Source of the DNA: Dakarella massiliensis
Lineage (GTDB): Bacteria > Pseudomonadota > Gammaproteobacteria > Burkholderiales > Burkholderiaceae_F
NCBI RefSeq assembly: GCF_001182045.1
Contig: NZ_CVTY01000004.1
Coordinates: 124,001-188,000, forward strand
Length of the DNA stretch: 64,000 nucleotides
Reading direction: 5' to 3'
Part shown: piece after piece, positions 1-7,605 of the stretch
Numbering within the stretch: the first letter of the stretch is position 1
Layout: each line of letters opens with the position of its first letter
Made by a program: the position numbers and the translations under genes
The notes under the pieces: generated by a model
Database searches by the model: none
The model's input: only the letters and a program-made list of their open reading frames with translations
What the model was told of the DNA's origin: nothing

Positions 1-67
1 ATTGTTGGCTTAAGACCGTGAGTGAAAACGGTCTGCACAGAGCCATTCAAAGAGAGAGGAGAATAAT

Positions 68-1603
68 ATGGAATTTTCGCGTCGTCATTTCCTTGGTGCC
101 GGAAGCGCTATTGCCGCGGCTGGTCTTATGTCCGCCGCCGGTCAGGCTTCTGCCCAGACCGCGAAGGTCCCCGCTAAGTGGGATGAAACCGTCGATTTCC
201 TGATCGTCGGCACCGGTTTTGCTGGTCTTGCAGCCGCTCTTGAAGCGCATCAGATCGGCATCAAGAACGTACTCGTGATCGACAAGATGCCGACCCCGGG
301 CGGCAACTCCATCATCAACGGCGGCGCTGTGGCCGCTGCCGGCACGGATATGCAGAAGAAGGCCGGCATTTCCGATAATCCTGATCTGCTCTACAGCGAC
401 ATTCTGCGCGCTGGCGGCGGTCTCGCCCATCCGGAACTCGCCCGTCACATTGCTGACGAATCCGTTGAAAACTTCTACTGGCTCCGTGACAAGATCGGTG
501 TTCAGTTCGAAGCTGTGACGTATCACGGCGGTCACTCCGTGAAGCGCAGCCACTCCGTTACTGCTCACATGGGTTCCGGCTTCATCAACCCGATGCTTGC
601 GAAGTGCAAGGAATACAACATCCCGATTCAGCTCCGCACCTACCTCGAAGACATCATCGAGGACGATAAGGGCGTGGTGCTGGGTGCCAAGGTCCGTACC
701 GGATACCGCTTCCCGCGCACCAATTCCGGCAAGGTGAAGTACATCCGCGCCCGCAACGGCGTGCTGCTCGCTGCCGGCGGTTTTGCTCAGAACGTCACGA
801 TGCGTATGAGCCATGACCCGCGTCTGACCGCGGCCTTCGGTTCAACGAACCAGCCGGGCGCGACCGGTGAAGCGCTCCAGGACGCTCAGTTCCTTGGCGC
901 TAACACGGTGCATATGGACTGGATTCAGCTCGGACCGTGGACCAGCCCGGATGAACAGGGCTTCGGCAAGACTCCGCTTCTGACTGAGCCGCTCGTTGGC
1001 TACGGCCCGATGGTGGACCCGGCGAATGCGAAGCGCTTCGTCCAGGAAACCGGCAACCGCAAGGTTCGTGCCGACGCTATCGTCGCTATCGGTCACCCGG
1101 TCGTGATGTATGCCTGCGCGAAGAACGTTTTCGGTCAGGCTGTGGGCAAGAACATGTCCAAGGAAATGTTCGACTCCCTCCTGAAGTCTGGCGTTGTCCA
1201 TGAGTTCAAGACGCTGAAGGATCTCGCGGCTTTCTACAAGATCCCGTATGACGCTCTGGTTGCTGAGAACGATAAGTTCAACGGCTACATGAAGGCCATG
1301 AATGACCCGCAGTTCCACACCAAGTTCTTCAAGGACGGCGTGCCGAACACGGAAGCGAACGGTCCGTTCTATGCCTGGAGACTCTGGCCGCGTGTCCATC
1401 ACTGCATGGGCGGTCTCGAGATTAACAACAAGGCTCAGGTGCTGGATGCCCGCCACAACGTGATCCCGGGTCTCTTCGCCGCTGGCGAAGTGACGGGCGG
1501 TGTCCACGGCATGGTCCGCCTCGGCACGGTCGCTGTTGCTGACTGCATGATCTTCGGCCGTACGGCAGCCCGTTCTGCCAAGGCCTATAAGCAGCCGATG
1601 TAA
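68..1603 (+). CDS. Tat-exported FAD-dependent reductase (flavocytochrome c flavoprotein subunit)
   Basis: A 511-residue protein of the fumarate reductase/flavocytochrome c flavoprotein family. It begins with a twin-arginine signal (SRRHFLGAG, cleavage near residue 29, ASA-Q). A Rossmann FAD motif (VGTGFAGLAAALEA) follows at about residues 47-60, so it should act in the periplasm. Conserved catalytic features of the family are visible: RFVQET near 320, HHCMGGLEIN near 444 and GEVTGGVHGMVRLGT near 470-485. The segment that carries a substrate-binding His in true fumarate reductases reads WIQLGPW here (about 284), so the acceptor may be another alpha,beta-unsaturated acid. There is no haem domain; electrons probably come from the tetrahaem cytochrome at 1797-2141. 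The start is the ATG after GAGAGGAGA. Family is certain, substrate unknown. Confidence 0.9.
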   Translation: MEFSRRHFLGAGSAIAAAGLMSAAGQASAQTAKVPAKWDETVDFLIVGTGFAGLAAALEAHQIGIKNVLVIDKMPTPGGNSIINGGAVAAAGTDMQKKAGISDNPDLLYSDILRAGGGLAHPELARHIADESVENFYWLRDKIGVQFEAVTYHGGHSVKRSHSVTAHMGSGFINPMLAKCKEYNIPIQLRTYLEDIIEDDKGVVLGAKVRTGYRFPRTNSGKVKYIRARNGVLLAAGGFAQNVTMRMSHDPRLTAAFGSTNQPGATGEALQDAQFLGANTVHMDWIQLGPWTSPDEQGFGKTPLLTEPLVGYGPMVDPANAKRFVQETGNRKVRADAIVAIGHPVVMYACAKNVFGQAVGKNMSKEMFDSLLKSGVVHEFKTLKDLAAFYKIPYDALVAENDKFNGYMKAMNDPQFHTKFFKDGVPNTEANGPFYAWRLWPRVHHCMGGLEINNKAQVLDARHNVIPGLFAAGEVTGGVHGMVRLGTVAVADCMIFGRTAARSAKAYKQPM

Positions 1604-1657
1604 CTTTCTCCCGTAGTACACGCGCCTCTATCCCTACTCTCCTGGAGAGAGGCGCGA

Positions 1658-1694
1658 GAGATCCGGTGATTCCCCATCACCGGATCTCTTTTTT
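1658..1694 (+). terminator. Intrinsic terminator of the flavoprotein gene
   Basis: A perfect 13-bp stem (1658-1670 with 1676-1688) is followed by a run of six T. A second hairpin (CGCGCCTCT at 1621-1629 with its complement at 1648-1656) lies just upstream. Confidence 0.9.
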
Positions 1695-1750
1695 ATGGGA
1701 GAAGGCGGGCCAGTTGTTCAGTCACTCCGACTTGAGAGTATTCAGACATA

Positions 1751-1780
1751 AAAAAACGGTTCCCGAAGGAACCGTTTTTT
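1751..1780 (-). terminator. Bidirectional-looking terminator serving the tetrahaem cytochrome gene
   Basis: AAAAAACGGTTCC (1751-1763), loop CGAA, and the perfect complement (1768-1780) lie 17 bp past the stop codon of the minus-strand cytochrome gene. Confidence 0.9.
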
Positions 1781-1796
1781 CTGCACCATTCTGCTA

Positions 1797-2141
1797 TCAG
1801 GGCATCTTGAAGTTGAACTTGTGGCACTGGTTGCAGTAGATCTCAGACTTCTCGTGACCCACGTGGCAAAGCGTGCATTCCAGGTTCTGATGATAGTGCG
1901 GGGAGTCGTGCGGATTCGTCGGCTTGACGTCCTTCGTCTTCTCGGCGAGCTTCTTCGGATCGTGGCACTTGACGCACTGATTCATGTCAGGGGTCTCGAT
2001 CTTCTTATCGGGGCCGTGGCAGGATTCGCACTTCATGCCGGCAGCAATATGCTTGTCAGCGGTGAAGTCGGCGGCGTAGGCGCTCGAAAGCGAGAACGCG
2101 CCAAGCATCAGTCCCAGAGCGCATAACTTGAGTAGTTTCAT
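1797..2141 (-). CDS. Small periplasmic tetrahaem cytochrome c
   Basis: A 114-residue protein with a Sec signal peptide (cleavage after AYA, about residue 23). It has exactly four CxxCH haem-binding motifs at residues 38-42, 56-60, 89-93 and 103-107. The size and spacing fit the tetrahaem domain found N-terminally fused in Shewanella-type flavocytochrome c fumarate reductases. Here it is a separate gene, convergent with the flavoprotein at 68-1603, so I infer that it is the electron donor to that enzyme. Haem attachment would need the ccm operon at 35658-42999. The ATG is preceded by GGAG at about 10 nt. Confidence 0.92.
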   Translation of the reverse strand: MKLLKLCALGLMLGAFSLSSAYAADFTADKHIAAGMKCESCHGPDKKIETPDMNQCVKCHDPKKLAEKTKDVKPTNPHDSPHYHQNLECTLCHVGHEKSEIYCNQCHKFNFKMP

Positions 2142-2366
2142 GGTGCTGAGTCTCCGTTTTTTTTAGGTGTTTTCTTAATTATTCCTTAAATCCATCAGTT
2201 CTACTAACGGTTTAATGGTTTGCACTTAGACCTATAGTACTCCTGGTAAGGTTATGAAGGGCAAAAGCGCTTGATTTATCGGAGAATCCTTGTGACTGCT
2301 GAAGTGTTTAGGGGATAATGGCAGATCCAGAGATCGCCCCGGCCTGATCTCATTCCTACGATTCAG

Positions 2367-4196
2367 ATGATGCTGAAACTGATCCCGTCTCAAATTGCTG
2401 CTCTGATGTTTTGTGTTCTTGCCGCTCTTCCTGCGTCCGGAAGCGGGAAGGCGTCTGACGAATCAGCCCGGCCGCTTGTTATTGCTTCAATGGACTATGT
2501 GAAGCCAAGCGATAAGGGAGCCGTGATTGAGAAGACGGCGGAAAGTCTTCGGAAGCATTTTCCAGGGCGATCCGTGGAGGTGGCCCTTGTTCCTGCCTCG
2601 GAATTTGGCAACGAACTGACAGCGGGAAAGCTCGATTTTTTTATCACCAGCGCTGGTCAGTCCTATCGGCTGCAGCAGAACCACGGTGTCCGTGTGTTCG
2701 GAACTCTGGTGCAGCCCGGTTACCCGGATCCCAATCATGGGGACGGGGCTGCCATTCTGGTGAGGAAATCTGACGGAATCACGGATATCAGCGAACTGCG
2801 CGGCAGAACGCTGCTCGCCAATACCTCAATCGCTTTCACCGGGTTTTATGTTCCGATGGGAGAAGTGGCTAAGGTTGATCCTAACTGGGAGACTTTCTTT
2901 TCTTCTGTGAAGTTTGTCGGGGGAGGAAGTCATCTCGCTGAAGCGCTTACGGATGTTGCGAAAGGGAAGGCCGGGGTCGCGTTTGCCAGACTCTGTTTCT
3001 TTGAGTCCTGGGCTAAGGATCATCCGGATCTTGCCTCAAAGCTCGCTGTAGTGGGAGAGAAAACCGAGCCTGGAGAACCCTGCCGGCGGAGCACGCCTCT
3101 GTACCCCAGCTGGATCATTACGGGGACTAACCGTCTGACGCCGGGAGAAGCCCGGTCGGCGGAACTCGCGATCCTCAATATGCCGCCGGATTCACACGGT
3201 AACTACTGGGGAATCGCGACGGATTTTCTCCCGGTCGATCATCTCTATCGGACGCTTCGGATCGGTAAATACCGTTACCTCCGCGAAACCACGGTGCAAA
3301 TGCTGCTTCGCGAGTACTGGCCGCTTTTTATCATCGCGGTGTTTGCCGCGATCGGTCTGATTCTTCACGCATGGCGCTCTGACGTGCTTGTGCGCCGTCG
3401 TACAGAGCAGCTGAAGGCCCTGATGGATGAGCAGCAGAAGCTGCAGAAAAAGGCGCTTGACGCCACAAAGCATCTGGACGCGCTGCAGAAAATGGGAGCC
3501 CTCGGACAGGTGTCCGGAATGCTGGCGCACGAGATGCGTCAGCCGCTTTCCACAATGAGTTTTTATCTGGATGGACTTCGGATGCTGCTGAAGCGGGGGG
3601 TGATCGGTCCTGCGGAGAAACTCTCGGAACCTCTTTCTCAGATCGAGCGCCAGGCAAAAAAGGCTTCAGATATCGTCGATCATGCGCGCTCCTATGCCCG
3701 TTCCTCGAGGCTTGAGGGGCGCCGAGTCTGGATCCGTCTTGGTGACGCACTGAAAGAGGCGGCGGAAAATTACCGGGTATCGAGAAAGAAACCTCTTCGG
3801 CTCGACGCATCACACGCCGACGTGGATGTCTGGGTGAGGATGGATCCACTGGAACTGGAGTGTGTGGTATTCAATCTCCTCAAAAACGCCGGGGAAGCAG
3901 CGGAAGGGTCGGACTCTCCCTCTGTAACGCTTGACGCTGTTCCGGGAAACGGCAAAATCCGTGTTGAAGTGCTGGATAACGGTCCCGCCCTTGACGATGA
4001 GGCTTTTGCGAGGCTCTCTTCTCCGCTTAACAGCACGAAGGAAGGCGGTCTCGGACTTGGCATTTCAATTGTCCGGGAGCTTCTCAGTTCATACGGCAGC
4101 CATCTTCTCTATGAAAGAATCCCGCAGGGTGGCCTCCGGGCATCATTTGAGCTGGAGTGCGTGAAGGAAAATCCAGGTGAAGGAGAAAAGGAATGA
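2367..4196 (+). CDS. Sensor histidine kinase with periplasmic PhnD-like ligand-binding domain (TtrS-like)
   Basis: A 609-residue membrane sensor. A signal peptide or N-terminal membrane anchor (residues 1-28) is followed by a periplasmic domain (about 33-300) that resembles the PhnD/phosphonate-binding fold (VIASMDYVKPSD; LDFFITSAGQSYRL). One membrane segment lies near 318-336. A HisKA region (phospho-acceptor His in LAHEMRQPLSTMSF, about residue 388) and a HATPase domain (NLLKNAGEAAEG; DNGP; EGGLGLGIS) complete it. The architecture matches the tetrathionate sensor TtrS, but the ligand cannot be read from sequence. The stop overlaps the start of the response regulator by 4 bp (ATGA). Its position next to the flavin reductase suggests that it senses that enzyme's substrate. 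An alternative ATG lies one codon downstream. Confidence 0.88.
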   Translation: MMLKLIPSQIAALMFCVLAALPASGSGKASDESARPLVIASMDYVKPSDKGAVIEKTAESLRKHFPGRSVEVALVPASEFGNELTAGKLDFFITSAGQSYRLQQNHGVRVFGTLVQPGYPDPNHGDGAAILVRKSDGITDISELRGRTLLANTSIAFTGFYVPMGEVAKVDPNWETFFSSVKFVGGGSHLAEALTDVAKGKAGVAFARLCFFESWAKDHPDLASKLAVVGEKTEPGEPCRRSTPLYPSWIITGTNRLTPGEARSAELAILNMPPDSHGNYWGIATDFLPVDHLYRTLRIGKYRYLRETTVQMLLREYWPLFIIAVFAAIGLILHAWRSDVLVRRRTEQLKALMDEQQKLQKKALDATKHLDALQKMGALGQVSGMLAHEMRQPLSTMSFYLDGLRMLLKRGVIGPAEKLSEPLSQIERQAKKASDIVDHARSYARSSRLEGRRVWIRLGDALKEAAENYRVSRKKPLRLDASHADVDVWVRMDPLELECVVFNLLKNAGEAAEGSDSPSVTLDAVPGNGKIRVEVLDNGPALDDEAFARLSSPLNSTKEGGLGLGISIVRELLSSYGSHLLYERIPQGGLRASFELECVKENPGEGEKE

Positions 4197-4813
4197 AGAA
4201 TCTTGAAGAAATGCAGGATGAGACTCTCATCCGCATCGTGGATGATGACTTGGATCTTCGGAAGGGGCTTTCCTTTATGCTGGAATGCGCGGGATGGAGG
4301 AGCGCCGCCTATCCCTCCGCCCGTGATTTTCTGACCCAGGATTCCCCTTCCATCCCGGGCTGCCTGATTCTGGATGTTCAGATGGCCGGGATGACAGGAA
4401 TCGAGCTTCAGCATGAAATGAACCGCCGCGGAAACACCCTCCCCATCATTTTCCTGACCGGTCACGGAGACATCGATATGGCGGTCACCGCCATGATTGA
4501 TGGTGCCGCGAATTTCATTCAGAAGCCTCCGGAAAGCGGAAAACTCCTTGCGGCAATTGAGACCTGCGTCCTGCAGTCATTGAAGAATGCGGAAGGGACT
4601 TCGTCCCCCGCGGTGCTCCGTCAGAGGCTCTCTCTTCTCACAAGGCGGGAGCTCGAAATCGCGGAACTGGTGGCGGCAAGGCTGACGAGCCGGCAGATCG
4701 CGGAGCGTCTTGGTATCAGTGAGCGGACCGTGGAGGTGCATCGCTCTTCTCTTCACCAGAAACTTAGAATGCAGATTACAGCTTCCTCACTCAGTCAAAT
4801 ATTAAAAAAATAA
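4193..4813 (+). CDS. FixJ/TtrR-family response regulator
   Basis: A 206-residue two-domain regulator. The receiver has the acidic triplet DDD (17-19), phospho-acceptor Asp61 in LILDVQMAGMTG, and a KPP turn near 111. A LuxR-type helix-turn-helix (LTRRELEIAELVAARLTSRQ, then ISERTVEVHRS) ends the protein. It overlaps the kinase gene by 4 bp, so the two are translationally coupled partners. I infer that it activates respiratory genes such as the flavoprotein/cytochrome pair upstream. Confidence 0.92.
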   Translation: MKNLEEMQDETLIRIVDDDLDLRKGLSFMLECAGWRSAAYPSARDFLTQDSPSIPGCLILDVQMAGMTGIELQHEMNRRGNTLPIIFLTGHGDIDMAVTAMIDGAANFIQKPPESGKLLAAIETCVLQSLKNAEGTSSPAVLRQRLSLLTRRELEIAELVAARLTSRQIAERLGISERTVEVHRSSLHQKLRMQITASSLSQILKK

Positions 4814-4927
4814 GTTTCCGATAAATTCATCCTTTTCTCGATAACTTCGGGGTCTTGTCAGATTCTGGTCGATATTTTCAGTAATTAAATATAGAATCAG
4901 AACTGATGTCGTTCCATGTGCGGATGA

Positions 4928-4933
4928 TATAAT
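4928..4933 (+). promoter_or_regulatory. Consensus -10 box ahead of the 85-residue gene
   Basis: TATAAT lies 66-71 nt upstream of the preferred start at 4999. The region 17 bp further upstream (GATGTC) is a poor -35 box, so activator dependence is possible. Confidence 0.4.
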
Positions 4934-4998
4934 CAATTTTGACAACTTTGAGTGCGTTTGCAGCGCCTGCCCTGAGACCGAGTCAGAAAGGATGGAAT

Positions 4999-5256
4999 AT
5001 GGAAAACAGCAAGATTGTTGACGCCGAACCGGAAGACGGTGCTTCCTACCGAGAGACGCTTTCCAATTTCGGCGGCTATCTGTCCCGGGACGGCAGCTAT
5101 GGAGACCAGGAAACCCGCGCCATGCTGGAGCGGATACTGAAGAACCAGGAGTACATCATCAGCCGCCTGATCCGTGTCGAAACGCGTCTCTTCAAGCTGA
5201 TGCAGGCTGAAGGAGTCAGACCGGACGGCACGATATTCAGAACGGATAAGAGCTGA
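4999..5256 (+). CDS. Small hypothetical protein (85 residues)
   Basis: I do not recognise the family. The protein is charged and soluble, without a signal peptide or membrane segment; its second half (QETRAMLERILKNQEYII, then SRLIRVETRLFKLMQ) looks like a helical, coiled-coil-prone region. The frame stays open upstream to a TTG at 4939, but AAAGGA sits 8 nt before the ATG at 4999, so I take that start. It stands alone: the response regulator ends 185 bp upstream, and a GC-rich hairpin (5285-5315) follows. Confidence 0.6.
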   Translation: MENSKIVDAEPEDGASYRETLSNFGGYLSRDGSYGDQETRAMLERILKNQEYIISRLIRVETRLFKLMQAEGVRPDGTIFRTDKS

Positions 5257-5284
5257 ACAATTTTTACTGGCTGAGAGTTCCGAA

Positions 5285-5321
5285 GCCCCCGTATTCCTTT
5301 CCAGGGAACGGGGGCAATATT
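5285..5321 (+). terminator. Probable terminator after the 85-residue gene
   Basis: GCCCCCGT (5285-5292) pairs with ACGGGGGC (5308-5315), followed by a short AT-rich tail (AATATTTT). Confidence 0.6.
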
Positions 5322-5391
5322 TTGCCTGTTTTTCTCAGCGGGAGAGTAATGAGTTCCCATCCATTCGAGGCGGAATAGATAGAACCCAAAC

Positions 5392-5418
5392 TCCCGGAAC
5401 ATAGCTCCGGGATTTTTT
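5392..5418 (+). terminator. IS-borne terminator overlapping the left inverted repeat
   Basis: TCCCGGA (5392-5398) pairs with TCCGGGA (5406-5412), followed by TTTTTT. It points into the element, so it would stop transcripts that enter from outside before they reach the transposase. The same hairpin is present in copy 2. Confidence 0.75.
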
Positions 5419-5458
5419 CATTCTGGAAAAAATTCCTAGTAAATTTAAATAGTTGAGA

Positions 5459-5487
5459 TTGACATTAAGGGTAATTCTTGATATTAT
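5459..5487 (+). promoter_or_regulatory. Transposase promoter, copy 1
   Basis: -35 TTGACA (5459-5464), a 17-bp spacer, and -10 TATTAT (5482-5487). Copy 1 also has TG one base before the -10 (extended -10). In copy 2 these two spacer bases are AG instead of GA, which removes the TG. The predicted start near 5494 favours the ATG at 5515 over the TTG at 5500. Confidence 0.7.
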
Positions 5488-5514
5488 AGTCTATAAATAT
5501 TGATAAAGACTATT

Positions 5515-7311
5515 ATGGCTCGACCAAGAACTCTACCAGACAACCATTTCCGTTTCTCCACCTTCAGAAAAGGAGATTCCACCTATGTTTATGGCTATAG
5601 AAATGAGTGGGATCCGGTGAAGAAACAGTCAAGAATTGCCAAAAGGATTTATGTCGGCACGCTCAATGAAGCAACCGGAAGACTTAGACTGGGCAAAAAG
5701 TACTTATCCAATCATCCTGAGTATGAAGGCAAGACGCTTTACTTTGAAAATCGTACCCTCGTTGAAAGATCCGAGCAGGATGCTGCAGAAGAAGTTCAAC
5801 AGCGCGAGCAGTCATGGGCTTCAAACAACCTTTCTTACGCTGCCACCTGGGCCCTTTGGCAGTTCGCCTCCAAGAACCGAATTCTGCAAAACCTGCAGGC
5901 GGCGTTCGGAAAACAATTAGGAACCGGCCTTCTGGCTTTGGCCGTCTATCAGCTCTTAGACGGGGGCGCCATGAACGGCTATGAAGACTGGCTTCCCGAC
6001 AACTGGCTTCCTGTAAGCGCTCCTTTAAGCTCTCAGCGCATCAGCGAACTGCTTGCTCAAGTCGACCATGAGGACATGGTTAATTATTTCCGTTTACGAT
6101 TTGACCGATCCAAGCAGAATTATCAGAAATGGCTTGAGGAAATAAAACAAAAGGCTCAGAAGCAGGGCTCGGCCATGCCGCCTTCAACTCTGCAAAAGAT
6201 GTATATGGCGCTGGACTCCACGGCAATAAGTACCTTCTCTATGACAATCGAGGATGCGGCTTACGGGCACGCCAAACAGAATCCTGAACTCAAACAGATA
6301 AACCTTACGCTTGCCGTGGATTTCTTGAACGGAGACGTCTGCTATGCCAGAGAAGACGAAGGCTCGATAACCGATAAGTCGGTCTACAAATCCATCCTGG
6401 CTCAGATGAAAAGCTACGGCTTTGATCTTGACGAGACAGTCCTGGTGACCGACCGGGGTTACTCTTCCCTAATGAATCTTCAGAATCTTTTTAATACCGA
6501 TGTCAGCTTCGTCGCCGGCGTTCCTATCGTGGAAAAGGGTTTAAAAGATAAATTTACAAAGTTCCGTGAAGCACTTTGCGACCTCGCTTTTTACAACAGT
6601 GAGTATGAAGTTTATTGCCGAACCATAAAAGAAGACTGGAAGCAAAACACAGAGGCCGGCTCAGTAAATCGTGACTGCTTCGTGCATCTGTATCGGTTCC
6701 CGGAAATTGCGCTCTCTCAGCAGAAGCAGCTACTAAAGAAAATAGATAAGGTCTTAGATAAAAAACGCGATGGAAAAGTCGTAGATCGAGATGACTGGAA
6801 CTTCGCTGCCCGCTTCATAACTGAGTGCAAAGAAGAGCAAGACGGCAAGGAAAGGAAAATATGGGAGAAAAACCTCGAGGCTCTCAGACTCTGGGAACGC
6901 ACTGCCGGCTGCTTTGTTATCCGCAGCGACTGGCTCGAAGATCCGATCGAGGCTCTAAGAATTTACAGGCGCAGGAATATCGTTGAGGTGGCTTTCCGAC
7001 AGTTTAAAGTCCTTAACGGAGGAGACCGACTGCAGGCAACCCAAACCTCTTACATGGGCAAATTGATGGTACACATAATCGCTCAGTCTCTGAGGATGGC
7101 TATAACAGTGCAGGCTAAAAAAAGAGAAACTCAGGAATTAAAACTCCCCGATAACTCGGTGGAAAAGTTACTGGCCGCATTGAAGAGGATCAGAGCGGTG
7201 AGGGCACCAACGAGAGCTACATGGGTTGTGGAGCCTCTGACGAAAAAAGCCCAAGACATGCTTGAGCTTTTAAACCTGCCTAAACCTCCCATGACGTTTA
7301 AGTCAATATAG
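5515..7311 (+). CDS. IS1634-family-like DDE transposase, copy 1
   Basis: A 598-residue transposase. The N-terminus is basic (ARPRTLPDNHFRFSTFRKGD). DDE catalytic residues are visible in MALDSTAISTFS (first Asp), VLVTDRGYSS (second Asp) and YRRRNIVEVAFRQFK. The last fits the Y-x2-R-x3-E-x6-K signature of IS4-type transposases. The predicted protein is identical to that of copy 2, so this copy appears intact and recently spread. An in-frame TTG 15 bp upstream is possible but would lie only about 6 nt from the predicted transcription start. Confidence 0.92.
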   Translation: MARPRTLPDNHFRFSTFRKGDSTYVYGYRNEWDPVKKQSRIAKRIYVGTLNEATGRLRLGKKYLSNHPEYEGKTLYFENRTLVERSEQDAAEEVQQREQSWASNNLSYAATWALWQFASKNRILQNLQAAFGKQLGTGLLALAVYQLLDGGAMNGYEDWLPDNWLPVSAPLSSQRISELLAQVDHEDMVNYFRLRFDRSKQNYQKWLEEIKQKAQKQGSAMPPSTLQKMYMALDSTAISTFSMTIEDAAYGHAKQNPELKQINLTLAVDFLNGDVCYAREDEGSITDKSVYKSILAQMKSYGFDLDETVLVTDRGYSSLMNLQNLFNTDVSFVAGVPIVEKGLKDKFTKFREALCDLAFYNSEYEVYCRTIKEDWKQNTEAGSVNRDCFVHLYRFPEIALSQQKQLLKKIDKVLDKKRDGKVVDRDDWNFAARFITECKEEQDGKERKIWEKNLEALRLWERTAGCFVIRSDWLEDPIEALRIYRRRNIVEVAFRQFKVLNGGDRLQATQTSYMGKLMVHIIAQSLRMAITVQAKKRETQELKLPDNSVEKLLAALKRIRAVRAPTRATWVVEPLTKKAQDMLELLNLPKPPMTFKSI

Positions 7312-7366
7312 AACTATGTCACGGGAGTTCAGGATAGAAATCGCGTTAAAATCAGATATTCAGGCA

Positions 7367-7396
7367 AAGAAAAACCCCGAAGGATTTACCTTCGGG
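7367..7396 (-). terminator. Terminator of tRNA-Ser
   Basis: CCCGAAGG (7376-7383), loop ATTTA, and CCTTCGGG (7389-7396). On the minus strand it is followed by a T-rich run (complement of 7367-7374). Confidence 0.85.
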
Positions 7397-7408
7397 ATTT
7401 GCAATTCC

Positions 7409-7502
7409 TGGCGGAGAAGGAGGGATTCGAACCCTCGAGACCAGTTATATTTGATCTGCACCCTTAGCAGGGGTGTGCCTTCAGCCACTCGGCCACTTCT
7501 CC
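7409..7502 (-). tRNA. tRNA-Ser (anticodon GCU)
   Basis: Read on the minus strand, the acceptor stem GGAGAAG pairs with CTTCTCC, with an encoded CCA end (7409-7411). The anticodon stem-loop CACCC-CTGCTAA-GGGTG gives anticodon GCT. A long variable arm and a GGTTCGAATCC T-loop fit a class II serine tRNA of 94 nt. The IS copy at 5385-7333 sits about 75 bp downstream of its 3' end. Confidence 0.97.
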
Positions 7503-7605
7503 GATAGCGAGGAAATTAATCGTCGCTAGAGACTATACATTCTACAAGAAGTTGCGCATTATTTCAAATAAAAAATTAAATCCTGTGATGCAGAAGTTAT
7601 TTCTG

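Larger units (their letters stand above)
5385..7333 (+). mobile_element. IS1634-family-like insertion sequence, copy 1 (1949 bp)
   Basis: Boundaries were set by comparison with the second copy at 59330-61278, which is also exactly 1949 bp. The ends are imperfect inverted repeats: CCCAAACTCCCGGAACATAG at the left, and CCTGAACTCCCGTGACATAG read inward from the right. The insertion is flanked by a 6-bp target duplication ATAGAA (5379-5384 and 7334-7339). It lies between the terminator of a small gene and tRNA-Ser, with no gene disrupted. The family call rests on the transposase length, its YREK signature and the 5-6-bp duplication typical of IS1634/IS4-type elements. Confidence 0.92.

Noticed and set aside
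47..814. A 255-codon open frame on the minus strand
   Set aside because: Antisense to the flavoprotein gene, with no independent support.
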